Of a stretch of 64,000 nucleotides of DNA, positions 8,848-17,202 are shown one piece after another. This stretch comes from an uncultured Alphaproteobacteria bacterium. Its GTDB lineage: Bacteria; Pseudomonadota; Alphaproteobacteria; Methylaequorales; Methylaequoraceae. The stretch lies in assembly GCA_902579395.1 (NCBI GenBank), contig CACHGK010000003.1, positions 62,001-126,000 on the forward strand. The letters are read 5' to 3'. The notes below the pieces were generated by a model, which ran no database searches, was not told the DNA's origin, and saw nothing but the letters and a program-made list of their open reading frames with translations. Position 1 is the stretch's first letter. The number at the start of each line of letters is the position of its first letter. The position numbers and the translations under genes are program-made.

Positions 8848-9936
8848 CTCATAAAGTACATATTTATTTTTCTCATTTTTTAATTTAGTCCTTAGTAATC
8901 TTATTTCTTTGTCATTGAGGAGTTGGGACAGGGACCATATACAAGAACCTCTAATTATAGGGTTGCAATTATTTAAATGATAATAGATTGCTTTAATTAA
9001 ATTTTTATCTTTACTATTTCCTGATGCAATTATCACGTTTCGTAAAAATCTGATCCAACCAATTCTTCTAATAGGTGAATTTAAAAAATAACTTTTAAAT
9101 TTTGTTTCATTAAAGTTTAGAAAAAATAATAAATCTCTATTAAAATTATCATTAATAAATTTTTTTTCATTAGTTTCTTTAGAAAATTTATTCCATGGGC
9201 ACACAGATAGACAATCATCACAACCATAAACTTTATTTCCCATTTTTTTTCTTAAACTTTTTGGAATTGGACCTCTATATTCTATGGTTAAATAAGATAT
9301 ACACTTCCTTGCATCAATTATATTATCTTCCAATATTGCATCCGTGGGACAAATATCAATGCATTTGGTGCAAGTCCCACAATTATCTATTAAATTGTCC
9401 TCTTCTTTAATTTTTATAGGTAAAAAAATTTCAGCTAAAAACAACCAAGATCCAAATTCTTTAGAGACAATGTTTGTATGTTTACCTTGCCAGCCAATTT
9501 TTGCTTTCTGAGCAAAATATTTTTCCATTACTGGAGACGTGTCGACAAACACTTTTGAGGAGATATTGAACTCAGAGATTAACCAATCTTGAATGTTTAT
9601 CAACTTTTCTTTTATGATATCGTGGTAATCATAATTTTGAGCATAAACACTTATGTTTGCAGCGCTTTTTTCTGCATTAAATCTTAATGGATTTGTTCCT
9701 GGAGAATAATTCAGACCAACAACAATCACAGTTTCAACTTTATCCCATATTTTTTTTGGATTAACTTTTTTTTCAAAATGTCTTTCCAACCACTTCATTT
9801 CGCCATGGTAGTTTTTATTTAAAAAATTTTGATAATTTTTTTGAGTTTCTTTATCTACTTTTGAAGTTGCAAACCCAACAATATCAAAACCTTCAGTTAA
9901 TATTTTTTTTTTTAATTTTTTTTTAAGTTCTTCCAT
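8830..9936 (-). CDS. queG: Epoxyqueuosine reductase QueG
   Basis: Last step of queuosine synthesis: a cobalamin- and iron-sulfur-dependent enzyme that reduces epoxyqueuosine to queuosine in tRNA. Two [4Fe-4S] ferredoxin-like motifs are visible: CGTCTKCIDICPTDAI (about 186-201) and CDDCLSVCPWNKF. The N-terminal part carries the WLERHFEKKVNPKKIWDKV and VDTSPVMEKYFAQKAKIGW segments of the B12-binding domain. At 368 residues it includes the C-terminal HEAT-like tail. It is divergent from queC with a 33-base gap. Confidence 0.95.
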   Translation of the reverse strand: MEELKKKLKKKILTEGFDIVGFATSKVDKETQKNYQNFLNKNYHGEMKWLERHFEKKVNPKKIWDKVETVIVVGLNYSPGTNPLRFNAEKSAANISVYAQNYDYHDIIKEKLINIQDWLISEFNISSKVFVDTSPVMEKYFAQKAKIGWQGKHTNIVSKEFGSWLFLAEIFLPIKIKEEDNLIDNCGTCTKCIDICPTDAILEDNIIDARKCISYLTIEYRGPIPKSLRKKMGNKVYGCDDCLSVCPWNKFSKETNEKKFINDNFNRDLLFFLNFNETKFKSYFLNSPIRRIGWIRFLRNVIIASGNSKDKNLIKAIYYHLNNCNPIIRGSCIWSLSQLLNDKEIRLLRTKLKNEKNKYVLYELDMLT

Positions 9937-9969
9937 TTTAATTATCTTGTTAAATATTATAATTCTAGA

Positions 9970-10659
9970 ATGATAAATAAATCAAATAAAGCATTGGTTC
10001 TTTTGAGTGGTGGATTAGATTCAGCAGTTGTTTTATCGATTTGCAGAAAACAAAAAAAGGAAATTCATGCTATTTCTTTTGATTATGGACAAAGACATAA
10101 ATTAGAGTTGAAATATGCAAAATGGCAATCTGATTTTTTTAAATGTTTATCCCACAGAATCTTCAAAATTGATTTTTATGGAGGTTCTGCATTAACTGAC
10201 AAAATTGAAGTTCCTAATAATAAAAAAGTAGAGGATATTCCAGAGGATATCCCTGTGACATATGTTCCAAGTAGAAATATAGTTTTTTTATCATTTGCAT
10301 CGGGATATGCAGAATTTAAAGATATTGATAATATTTATATTGGTGTCAATGCTGTAGACTATTCTGGATACCCTGATTGTCGGCATGAATTTATAAAAGC
10401 ATTTGAACAAATGATAAATAAATCTACAAAAAAAGCTTTAAACGGTAGGAAGTTTAAAATAATGACACCACTTATTAACTTTTCTAAAAAAGAAATAATA
10501 GTTCTAGGAAAAAAAAATGGTGTTGATTTTTCAATGACGTCAAGTTGTTATAATCCAGTAAAAAAAAAAAATTGTGGTCAGTGTGATTCTTGTTTGTTAA
10601 GAAAAAAGGGTTTTGATGAAGCTTCAATGATAGATCCTGCAGAAAATAAAAATGTATAA
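9970..10659 (+). CDS. queC: 7-cyano-7-deazaguanine synthase QueC
   Basis: Converts 7-carboxy-7-deazaguanine to preQ0 with ATP and ammonia. The PP-loop LLSGGLDSAV is near residues 11-20, and the C-terminal zinc site has the pattern SCYNPVKKKNCGQCDSC. VPSRNIVFLSFASGYAE is also a family signature. The 229-residue length is normal. First gene of the plus-strand queC-queE-queD run, overlapping queE by 8 bases. Only 33 bases separate it from queG, too short for a preQ1 riboswitch. Confidence 0.97.
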   Translation: MINKSNKALVLLSGGLDSAVVLSICRKQKKEIHAISFDYGQRHKLELKYAKWQSDFFKCLSHRIFKIDFYGGSALTDKIEVPNNKKVEDIPEDIPVTYVPSRNIVFLSFASGYAEFKDIDNIYIGVNAVDYSGYPDCRHEFIKAFEQMINKSTKKALNGRKFKIMTPLINFSKKEIIVLGKKNGVDFSMTSSCYNPVKKKNCGQCDSCLLRKKGFDEASMIDPAENKNV

Positions 10660-11284
10660 AATTAAAGAAATATTTAGATCAATTCAAGGTGAAGGATACA
10701 ATATTGGAAAAGAAACAGTTTTTGTGAGATTTTCAGGGTGTAATTTCTGGAATGGAAATATTAATGATAGAACAAATGCAATTTGTGATTTTTGTGATAC
10801 TGACTTTAAAGGTGTAGATGGGAAAAATGGTGGTGTATACAATTTAAAAGAACTAATAGAAAAAATTGGTATTGTTTGGGAATCCTCATTTACTCTTCAA
10901 AAAAAACTCGTTATTTTGACTGGTGGTGAGCCACTTCTTCAGGTCGATGAGAATTTAGTAAATAGTCTTAAAGAAAAAAAATTTTTAGTGGCAGTTGAAA
11001 CAAACGGATCGATAGAATCTAAGATTAAATTTGATTGGACTTGTGTTAGCCCAAAAGACCCTAAAAGATGGTTGCTTAGAAGAGGAGACGAACTTAAAAT
11101 AGTTTATCCTCAGAATAAATTTAATCTACATGAATTAATTTCCTTAGATTTTAAATATTTCTTTCTTCAGCCTAAATATAACCATCTAAAAAAATTAAAT
11201 GTTAATAAGACCATCGATTATTGTAAACTGAATAAACCTTGGTTTCCTAGTTTTCAACTTCATAAAACAATTGGAATTATGTGA
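10652..11284 (+). CDS. queE: 7-carboxy-7-deazaguanine synthase QueE
   Basis: Radical-SAM enzyme that contracts the ring of 6-carboxytetrahydropterin to CDG. The N-terminus has SIQGEGYNIGKETVFVRFSGC, and the cluster ligands follow the variant spacing C-x14-C-x2-C (first Cys in SGCNFW, last two in CDFC), a known QueE subtype rather than the usual CxxxCxxC. The SAM-binding GGEPLL motif follows. Its stop TGA overlaps the queD ATG by one base (TGATG), favouring re-initiation. Confidence 0.95.
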   Translation: MYKIKEIFRSIQGEGYNIGKETVFVRFSGCNFWNGNINDRTNAICDFCDTDFKGVDGKNGGVYNLKELIEKIGIVWESSFTLQKKLVILTGGEPLLQVDENLVNSLKEKKFLVAVETNGSIESKIKFDWTCVSPKDPKRWLLRRGDELKIVYPQNKFNLHELISLDFKYFFLQPKYNHLKKLNVNKTIDYCKLNKPWFPSFQLHKTIGIM

Positions 11285-11640
11285 TGCTTATTTTTAAAAA
11301 ATACTTTTTTGATGCAGCACATTACCTTTCAGATTTAGGTGACAATCAAAATTATAAAAAAATGCATGGTCATAGTTATGAAGTAACTATAACACTGTCA
11401 GGTGAAGTGAATCAGGATAAGAATTGGGTTATGGATTTGGAGAGGTTAGATAAATTGACTAAGCCGGTAATCTCATTACTTGATCATTCTACTTTAAATG
11501 ATGTAGTTGGTTTGGAAAAGCCAACAAGCGAGAATATAGCAAAATGGCTTTGGTTAAATTTAAAGAAAAAAGTTCCAAACCTTGTAAGAGTTGAAGTTAA
11601 TAGACCAAGAATTGGAGGATGTATTTACAGTGGTGAATAA
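11284..11640 (+). CDS. queD: 6-carboxytetrahydropterin synthase QueD (PTPS family), catalytic Cys replaced
   Basis: Converts dihydroneopterin triphosphate to 6-carboxytetrahydropterin. Zinc ligands His13 (DAAH) and His28/His30 (HGH), plus the DHSTLND and PTSENIA motifs, identify the family. The cysteine expected in the CxxxHGH motif is Tyr24 here (YKKMHGH); the only cysteine is near the C-terminus (GGCIYSGE). I chose ATG 11284, which overlaps the queE stop, over GTG at 11281. Operon position still argues for a role in queuosine synthesis. The stop abuts the convergent queF end. Confidence 0.9.
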   Translation: MLIFKKYFFDAAHYLSDLGDNQNYKKMHGHSYEVTITLSGEVNQDKNWVMDLERLDKLTKPVISLLDHSTLNDVVGLEKPTSENIAKWLWLNLKKKVPNLVRVEVNRPRIGGCIYSGE

Positions 11641-12096
11641 TTATCTTGATCTGTATTGAGGAATGTTAAGTTCATTAATGTAAACATTTTTTGTTTTCGT
11701 TCCTGTTTGAAAAATTACATCAATCGGAATGCCCCCTCTGGGGTTCCAGAAACTTGCCACTCTTATCCATTTAGGTTTTACCGAATTGATTATTTTTTTT
11801 GCAATTTTTATGGTACAATCTTCATGAAAGCCTCCATAATTTCTAAAGGTAAATAAGTATAATTTAAAAGATTTACTTTCTATAATTAACTTTCGAGGAA
11901 TGTAATCAACAATTATATTTCCGAAGTCTGGCTGAGATGTTATCGGACAAATACTAGTAAATTCTGGAGCTGTAAATCTAATAGAGTAATCATCATTGGG
12001 GTGCGGGTTTTTTACATTATCTAAAACAAAGCTATCTGGTGAATTTCTTATTTTGGAATTTGATCCCAGATATCTAGGTTTTTTTATATTTTTCAT
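11641..12096 (-). CDS. queF: NADPH-dependent 7-cyano-7-deazaguanine reductase QueF, type I
   Basis: Reduces the nitrile of preQ0 to the amine preQ1. The catalytic motif SICPITSQPDFGNIIVDY holds the nucleophile cysteine and the partner aspartate; ESKSFKLYLFTFRN follows, then FHEDC. At 151 residues it is the short unimodular (YkvM-like) type, not the bimodular E. coli type. It overlaps tgt by 23 bases, ending the minus-strand run queA-tgt-queF. Confidence 0.95.
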   Translation of the reverse strand: MKNIKKPRYLGSNSKIRNSPDSFVLDNVKNPHPNDDYSIRFTAPEFTSICPITSQPDFGNIIVDYIPRKLIIESKSFKLYLFTFRNYGGFHEDCTIKIAKKIINSVKPKWIRVASFWNPRGGIPIDVIFQTGTKTKNVYINELNIPQYRSR

Positions 12097-13195
12097 GATA
12101 ATTAAGGTAATTTTTCTTTAAATCTTTAAATTTTTTTTTAAAAATTGATTCACGTATATCAGACATCATTTTTTTATAAAATGCAATATTATGTAAACTT
12201 AAAATCATAGATGATAATATTTCATTGCTTTTAGTTAAATGGTGTATATATGATCTTGAAAAATTATTTGATACATGGCAGTCAACCGATGAATCAATTG
12301 GATTTTCGTCTTTAGCGTAACATGCATTTCTTAGATTTATTTCTCCTAAAGATGTAATCGCTCTTCCATTTCTACCAAATCTTGTTGGAATTACACAATC
12401 AAACATATCAATTCCACTCTCAACAGCTTTAATTATATCAACAGGTCTCCCTACACCCATAAGGTATCTTGGCTTATCAATGCAAATATTCTCTAATGAT
12501 TGTTTAACAACATCAATCATCAATTCATGGGGCTCTCCAACGGACAATCCCCCAAGAGCATAACCATCAAAATCTATTTCACTTAGAATACTTGAGCATT
12601 CTTTTCTTAAATCTTGGAACATTCCACCTTGAACTATACCAAATAATCCATACCCTGTTCTTGTTTTAAAAACTTTCTTACATCTTTTAGCCCATCTAAG
12701 TGATAATTCCATCGATTTTTTAGCTCTTTCATATGTAGCAGGATACTCTGTACATTCATCTAATACCATCGAGATATCTGAGTTTAGATTTTCTTGAATT
12801 TTTATTGCATTCTCAGGAGTCAAATTAATTTTTTTTCCATCTATGTGTGATAGAAAACTAACACCCTCTTCATTTATTTTTCTTAATTTAGAAAGTGACC
12901 AAATCTGATATCCACCTGAATCAGTTAAAATTGGCTTATTCCAATTTGTAAATTTTTGAATACCACCCATGTTTCTGATAAGTTTATCCCCAGGTCTAAG
13001 CATAAGATGATAAGTGTTAGAAAGTATAATTTCTATATCAAGTTTCTTCAACTCCTCTGGGAAAATTGCTTTAACAGAACCCAATGTACCTACCGGCATA
13101 AAAACTGGAGTTTTTATTTTGCCATATCGTGTTTGTAATACTCCAGCTCTTGCTTCTTTGTCTGTTGTTTCTAATGAAAACTTAAATTCTTTCAT
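12074..13195 (-). CDS. tgt: Queuine/preQ1 tRNA-guanine transglycosylase Tgt
   Basis: Exchanges guanine-34 of GUN-anticodon tRNAs for preQ1. Active-site motifs include LSNTYHLMLRPGD, LTDSGGYQIWSLS with the catalytic Asp, GGLSVGEP and FDCVIPTRFGRNG (second Asp). The C-terminal zinc site is present in modified spacing (CYAKDENPIDSSVDCHVSNNFSRSYIHHL), with two Cys visible and His. Length 373 is normal for bacteria. It overlaps queA by 14 bases and queF by 23. Confidence 0.96.
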   Translation of the reverse strand: MKEFKFSLETTDKEARAGVLQTRYGKIKTPVFMPVGTLGSVKAIFPEELKKLDIEIILSNTYHLMLRPGDKLIRNMGGIQKFTNWNKPILTDSGGYQIWSLSKLRKINEEGVSFLSHIDGKKINLTPENAIKIQENLNSDISMVLDECTEYPATYERAKKSMELSLRWAKRCKKVFKTRTGYGLFGIVQGGMFQDLRKECSSILSEIDFDGYALGGLSVGEPHELMIDVVKQSLENICIDKPRYLMGVGRPVDIIKAVESGIDMFDCVIPTRFGRNGRAITSLGEINLRNACYAKDENPIDSSVDCHVSNNFSRSYIHHLTKSNEILSSMILSLHNIAFYKKMMSDIRESIFKKKFKDLKKNYLNYHEKYKKT

Positions 13196-14234
13196 TGCTA
13201 TTCCATATTAAGCATGCATCTCCATAAGAATAAAATCTAAGTTTTTGCTTTATTGCATACTGATATAATTTTTTAGTTTTATTTTTTCCATAAAGGGCAT
13301 AAATTAACAGTAATAAGGTGGATTTAGGTGTATGAAAATTAGTAATTAATCCATCAATAGAATTTATTTCATATCCTGGTTTAATAAATATATTTGTCTT
13401 TCCTTTGAAAGGTTTAATTAAACCTTTATTAGTTTTAGATGACTCGAGAAGCCTTAAAACCGTAGTGCCTACCGCAATAACTCTTCCTCCCTCTCTTTTT
13501 ATTTTATTTATTTCATTAGCAGATTTATCAGAGATATATCCCTCTTCAAAATGCATTTTATGATGCAAAATATTTTTAGTTTTTATTGGTAAATATGTTC
13601 CACCATTAACGTGCAAAGTAATTTTTATTATTTTTATTTTTTTTTTTTTTAAACTCTCAATAAGTTTATTCGTAAAATGCAAACTTGCTGTTGGAGAAGC
13701 AACAGCACCCTCTTTTTCTGCAAAAATGGTCTGATAATCGTTAAAATCCGAATCTAAAAAACCTCGCTTTTGAATATAAGGAGGAATTGGCATGCGACCA
13801 TAAGTTTTCATAATTTTATTCAGTTTTAAAAATGAAATATTAAATTTTAGATTATAAGTGATTTGATTTTCATAATCTTTCAAAGAATCTACAATTGCAT
13901 GAAAAGCTTTAAAAAATATTATTTTGTCGTTTTTTTTTATTTTTTCTTTTGATTTTATAAATGAACTCCAAATGTTTTTTTTTTTATTTTCTAATTTATT
14001 AAGATTTATTGATATTTTTTTTTCATTTACGGTACCCTCTAAATAGGCTTTTATTACTTTAGTATTATTAAATATAAGTGCATCATTTGGTTTTAATTCA
14101 TTTACTAATTCTTTGAATTTCAACTTTTTTAGATTTTTTCCAGTTATAATAAGGTCAGATTCGTCTCTTGGTTTTTTTGGATATAAAGCAATTAATTCAC
14201 GAGGAATTTTATAATCTAAATCTTCTATTTTCAT
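13182..14234 (-). CDS. queA: S-adenosylmethionine:tRNA ribosyltransferase-isomerase QueA
   Basis: Transfers and isomerises the ribosyl moiety of SAM to preQ1 in tRNA, giving epoxyqueuosine. The start MKIEDLDYKIPRELIALYP is the canonical QueA N-terminus, so I place the ATG at 14234 and discard 14 upstream residues that would reach into argE. DALIFNNTKV, GAVASPTASLHFT and TNFHTPKSTLLLL are family motifs. It lies 1 base after the argE stop and overlaps tgt. Confidence 0.96.
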   Translation of the reverse strand: MKIEDLDYKIPRELIALYPKKPRDESDLIITGKNLKKLKFKELVNELKPNDALIFNNTKVIKAYLEGTVNEKKISINLNKLENKKKNIWSSFIKSKEKIKKNDKIIFFKAFHAIVDSLKDYENQITYNLKFNISFLKLNKIMKTYGRMPIPPYIQKRGFLDSDFNDYQTIFAEKEGAVASPTASLHFTNKLIESLKKKKIKIIKITLHVNGGTYLPIKTKNILHHKMHFEEGYISDKSANEINKIKREGGRVIAVGTTVLRLLESSKTNKGLIKPFKGKTNIFIKPGYEINSIDGLITNFHTPKSTLLLLIYALYGKNKTKKLYQYAIKQKLRFYSYGDACLIWNSNERI

Positions 14235-14235
14235 T

Positions 14236-15369
14236 TTAGTAGAGTGTGTTAATAATCTTTTTAAGAAAAATCTCACATTTTTTTAACTGATCTAGTTCTA
14301 TGAACTCATCTGGTCGATGTGCTTGTTTAATACTGCCTGGACCACATACAACTGTTTGAAATCCTAGCTTATTGAAGATTCCAGCTTCTGTTCCGAAACT
14401 AACAGTTTCTATTGAATTGCTTTTAATATTTTTGAGGCACAGTGAAATGATTTCTTGATTATCTGAAGTATTTAATGGAGGAAAATCGTTCTGTTCTTCA
14501 AACTCTATAAAACATTTTTTATTTAGTTTTTTCATGTCTTTTTCTAATTTAAATAGAAATTTTTTTATTTCTTTTAAAAGTGTATGAGTTTGAAAGTCCG
14601 GGATATCTCTTATTTCAAATTCTATTTTGCATTTTTTTGGAATTATATTTACTGCTATTCCACCATTTATTTTTCCTACATTAATTGTTGTATAATTAGG
14701 AGAAAACTTTTTGTTTTTCCTTTTTTTTAAAATTACTTGCTTATTCTTTAGAAAATTTACAAATTCAGAACAAAATAAAACTGAATTAACACCATCGTCA
14801 ATTAATGAGGAATGCGCTTCAACTCCATGGAAAGTTACTAAAAAGTTTTTTTTCCCTTTGTGTTGGTTTACTAGTTTCATTTCCGTAGGTTCGCCAACAA
14901 TACAAAATTTTGGTTTAGGCTTTATTTTCTTTAAAAAAGGGATAAGTTTTTGAATTCCAATGCACCCAATTTCTTCATCATATGAAAAAATAAGATGCAA
15001 TGGTTTTTTTAGGTGCTCTTTTTTAATTCCTTTCATCAAAGATAGAACTACTGCAATAAAACCTTTCATATCTGCAGAACCTCTTCCAAAAAGTTTATTT
15101 TTTTTCCTCACTAATTCAAAAGGGTTTGTTTTCCATTCTTGTCCTTCAGTTGGAACAACATCAGTGTGTCCAGATAAAATTATACCTCCATCTACATTTG
15201 GACCAATTTTACAATAAACATTGAATCTACCTTCTTCCCCCTTTATTTTTATTGCTTTTATACCTAAACATTTTAAAAATTTTATTATGAAGTCTGCGAG
15301 GTAATTGTTACTTGTCTCGCTGACAGTTTTATAAGAAATTAATTTTCTTAAAATTTCCTCTGTATTCAT
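14236..15369 (-). CDS. argE: Acetylornithine deacetylase ArgE (M20 family)
   Basis: Zinc-dependent amidohydrolase that removes acetyl from N-acetylornithine in arginine synthesis. Metal and catalytic motifs: SGHTDVVPTEG, GRGSADMKGF, SYDEEIGCIG (catalytic Glu pair), VGEPTEMKLVNQHKG and a late GPGSIKQAHRPDEFI histidine. At 377 residues it fits ArgE; the related DapE has the same fold, but the sequence around EPTEMKLVNQHKGK is ArgE-like. It sits between nadK (1 base) and queA in one operon. Confidence 0.9.
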   Translation of the reverse strand: MNTEEILRKLISYKTVSETSNNYLADFIIKFLKCLGIKAIKIKGEEGRFNVYCKIGPNVDGGIILSGHTDVVPTEGQEWKTNPFELVRKKNKLFGRGSADMKGFIAVVLSLMKGIKKEHLKKPLHLIFSYDEEIGCIGIQKLIPFLKKIKPKPKFCIVGEPTEMKLVNQHKGKKNFLVTFHGVEAHSSLIDDGVNSVLFCSEFVNFLKNKQVILKKRKNKKFSPNYTTINVGKINGGIAVNIIPKKCKIEFEIRDIPDFQTHTLLKEIKKFLFKLEKDMKKLNKKCFIEFEEQNDFPPLNTSDNQEIISLCLKNIKSNSIETVSFGTEAGIFNKLGFQTVVCGPGSIKQAHRPDEFIELDQLKKCEIFLKKIINTLY

Positions 15370-15370
15370 T

Positions 15371-16135
15371 CTAAGAATTGCTAAATTGTTCGTTAATTAT
15401 TCTTTCTTCTAAATCGTGTCCAGGATCAAATAGAAGATTTACAAATAAGGTTTTATCCATTTCTATTTCAAGTTTTGTTATGTTTTGAAACTGCATAAAA
15501 TCTGCTTCAGCTCTTACTGGTCTCATGTCTGAATCGATCGCGTAAAGTGTAATTTTTGCGTCGTTGTTCAAAAGTGCTCCTCTCCATCTTCTTGGTCTGT
15601 AGGGACTAATTGGGGTTAGTGCTAAGACTCTAGCACCAACTGGAATTACAGGTCCTCTCAATGAAAGATTGTATGCCGAACTTCCAGCAGGTGTAGAAAT
15701 CAAGCATCCATCCCCAAGTAATTCTTTGATTCTTGTTTTATTATTTATCTTGATTTTTATTTTTGCTATCTTTGAACTATTTCTTATAAGTGAGACATCA
15801 TTAAAAGCTAGGCTTTCAGTTACCTTATTTTTTTTGTCAACACATTTAATTTTAAGTGGTGAAAGTTTGTAGGGAATTGCCTCTAACAGTCTTTTCTCTA
15901 GACCTGTTTCTAAATATTGATTCATTAAAAACCCAATGTGTCCTCTATTCATTCCATATATTGGTTTATTTAAGTGTAAGAATTTATGAAGAGATTGTAA
16001 CATTGTTCCATCACCTCCGAGTGCGACTATTACATCAGCTTTTTCTGGAGAGACACACTTATATTTTTTTTTCATTTTATTTAATGATTTTTGTGCATCT
16101 GGTTTGTTAGAGGATACAAAACCAATCTTTATCAT
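15371..16135 (-). CDS. nadK: NAD kinase
   Basis: Phosphorylates NAD to NADP with ATP. Diagnostic motifs are VALGGDGTMLQSLH (GGDG, about residues 40-53) and the NE/D-type and GSSAYNLS stretches (STPAGSSAYNLSLRGP). The C-terminus (LTPISPYRPRRWRGALL) is as in alphaproteobacterial NadK. 254 residues is normal for this class. It is 2 bases after moaA and 1 base before argE, in one minus-strand run. Confidence 0.93.
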   Translation of the reverse strand: MIKIGFVSSNKPDAQKSLNKMKKKYKCVSPEKADVIVALGGDGTMLQSLHKFLHLNKPIYGMNRGHIGFLMNQYLETGLEKRLLEAIPYKLSPLKIKCVDKKNKVTESLAFNDVSLIRNSSKIAKIKIKINNKTRIKELLGDGCLISTPAGSSAYNLSLRGPVIPVGARVLALTPISPYRPRRWRGALLNNDAKITLYAIDSDMRPVRAEADFMQFQNITKLEIEMDKTLFVNLLFDPGHDLEERIINEQFSNS

Positions 16136-16137
16136 TT

Positions 16138-17121
16138 TTATCCTCCCGTTGTGTTCATGTACCTTTTTTTAATATAGCTTTTTTCATTAATATTGAAAAA
16201 ATGTCTTTCAGGTTTCTTGTATATAACTGATTCAAGTGTATTGAATAATTCCTTACTTTTGCCAGATCTTAGAAATGGTTTCAAGTCAACAGAGTTATTA
16301 TCTCCCAAGCACGGATAAATAAAGCCATTAGAAGTAATCCTTATTCTATTGCAAGTAAGACAGAAGTGTTCTGAAATTGGGGAAATGAAGCCAACATTTA
16401 AATTGAGCTTTTTGCAAAAATAATACTTTGATGGTCCAGAGGATTTTAATTCAGATTTTTCGAGTTTAAACTCTTTCTTTATGATTTCTTTTGCTTTCGT
16501 TACAGGTAAATATTGTTTAGATCTTGAATAAGAAATTTCTCCTACGGGCATAACCTCTATAAATGATAGTGTAAAATTGTTTTTACCACACCATTTCATT
16601 AATGAAATTATTTCATCTTCATTAAAATTCTTAAGTAGAACAGTGTTAATTTTTATTTTTATGTTGTTAGATTTCGCTAAAAAAATACCATCAATGACAT
16701 TACTCAAATTACCACCATTTGTTATAAAGTTAAATTTTTGTTCGATTAATGAATCTAGTGAAACATTTATTCTTTTTATACCAAAATCAGCAAGGTTTTT
16801 TGCGTATTTTTTTAATTGTGTTCCATTTGAAGTTAATAATACTTCATCAATTTTATTTTGTGACAATTTCAATGACAGAAATTTAAAGTATTGAATAATA
16901 TCTTTCCTTATTAGTGGTTCCCCTCCAGTAATTCTAATTTTTTTAATTCCAAGTAGAATTAATTGGTCTGAAATAAGTTGGAGTTCATTAAGTGAAAGAA
17001 TATCTTTTTTTTTAAAAAAAAATGGATTAGAGGTTGGCATACAGTATTTGCACCTTAGATCGCATCTATCCGTGACAGAGACTCTAACATAATTAATTTT
17101 TCTTCCAAAACTATCAAACAT
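16138..17121 (-). CDS. moaA: GTP 3',8-cyclase MoaA
   Basis: Radical-SAM enzyme catalysing the first step of molybdenum-cofactor synthesis from GTP. The N-terminal cluster CDLRCKYCMP (CxxxCxxC) and GGEPLIRKD SAM motif are present, the C-terminal [4Fe-4S] cluster has the CLTCNRIR and later CLG cysteines, and the essential C-terminal Gly-Gly ends the protein (MNTTGG). 327 residues is normal. It heads the minus-strand run and is divergent from fdhD across 81 bases, fitting with the Mo/W-dependent formate dehydrogenase nearby. Confidence 0.95.
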   Translation of the reverse strand: MFDSFGRKINYVRVSVTDRCDLRCKYCMPTSNPFFFKKKDILSLNELQLISDQLILLGIKKIRITGGEPLIRKDIIQYFKFLSLKLSQNKIDEVLLTSNGTQLKKYAKNLADFGIKRINVSLDSLIEQKFNFITNGGNLSNVIDGIFLAKSNNIKIKINTVLLKNFNEDEIISLMKWCGKNNFTLSFIEVMPVGEISYSRSKQYLPVTKAKEIIKKEFKLEKSELKSSGPSKYYFCKKLNLNVGFISPISEHFCLTCNRIRITSNGFIYPCLGDNNSVDLKPFLRSGKSKELFNTLESVIYKKPERHFFNINEKSYIKKRYMNTTGG

Positions 17122-17202
17122 AAATTATTCTTCCTTCATTGTTTATATTTTAATGTCATAGGCTAAAATAACAAAGTAATCATTTTATTATAAGTTTAAA
17201 TT

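Noticed and set aside
9937-9969. preQ1 riboswitch before queC
   Set aside because: Only 33 bases lie between the divergent queG and queC starts, too short, and no C-rich loop with an A-rich tail is seen.
13600-14030. Long T/A homopolymer runs in coding genes (queA, queC, argE and others) as phase-variable tracts
   Set aside because: Runs of 7-11 A/T are everywhere, mostly Lys and Phe codons in housekeeping genes, and all frames are intact. No sign of contingency-locus use.
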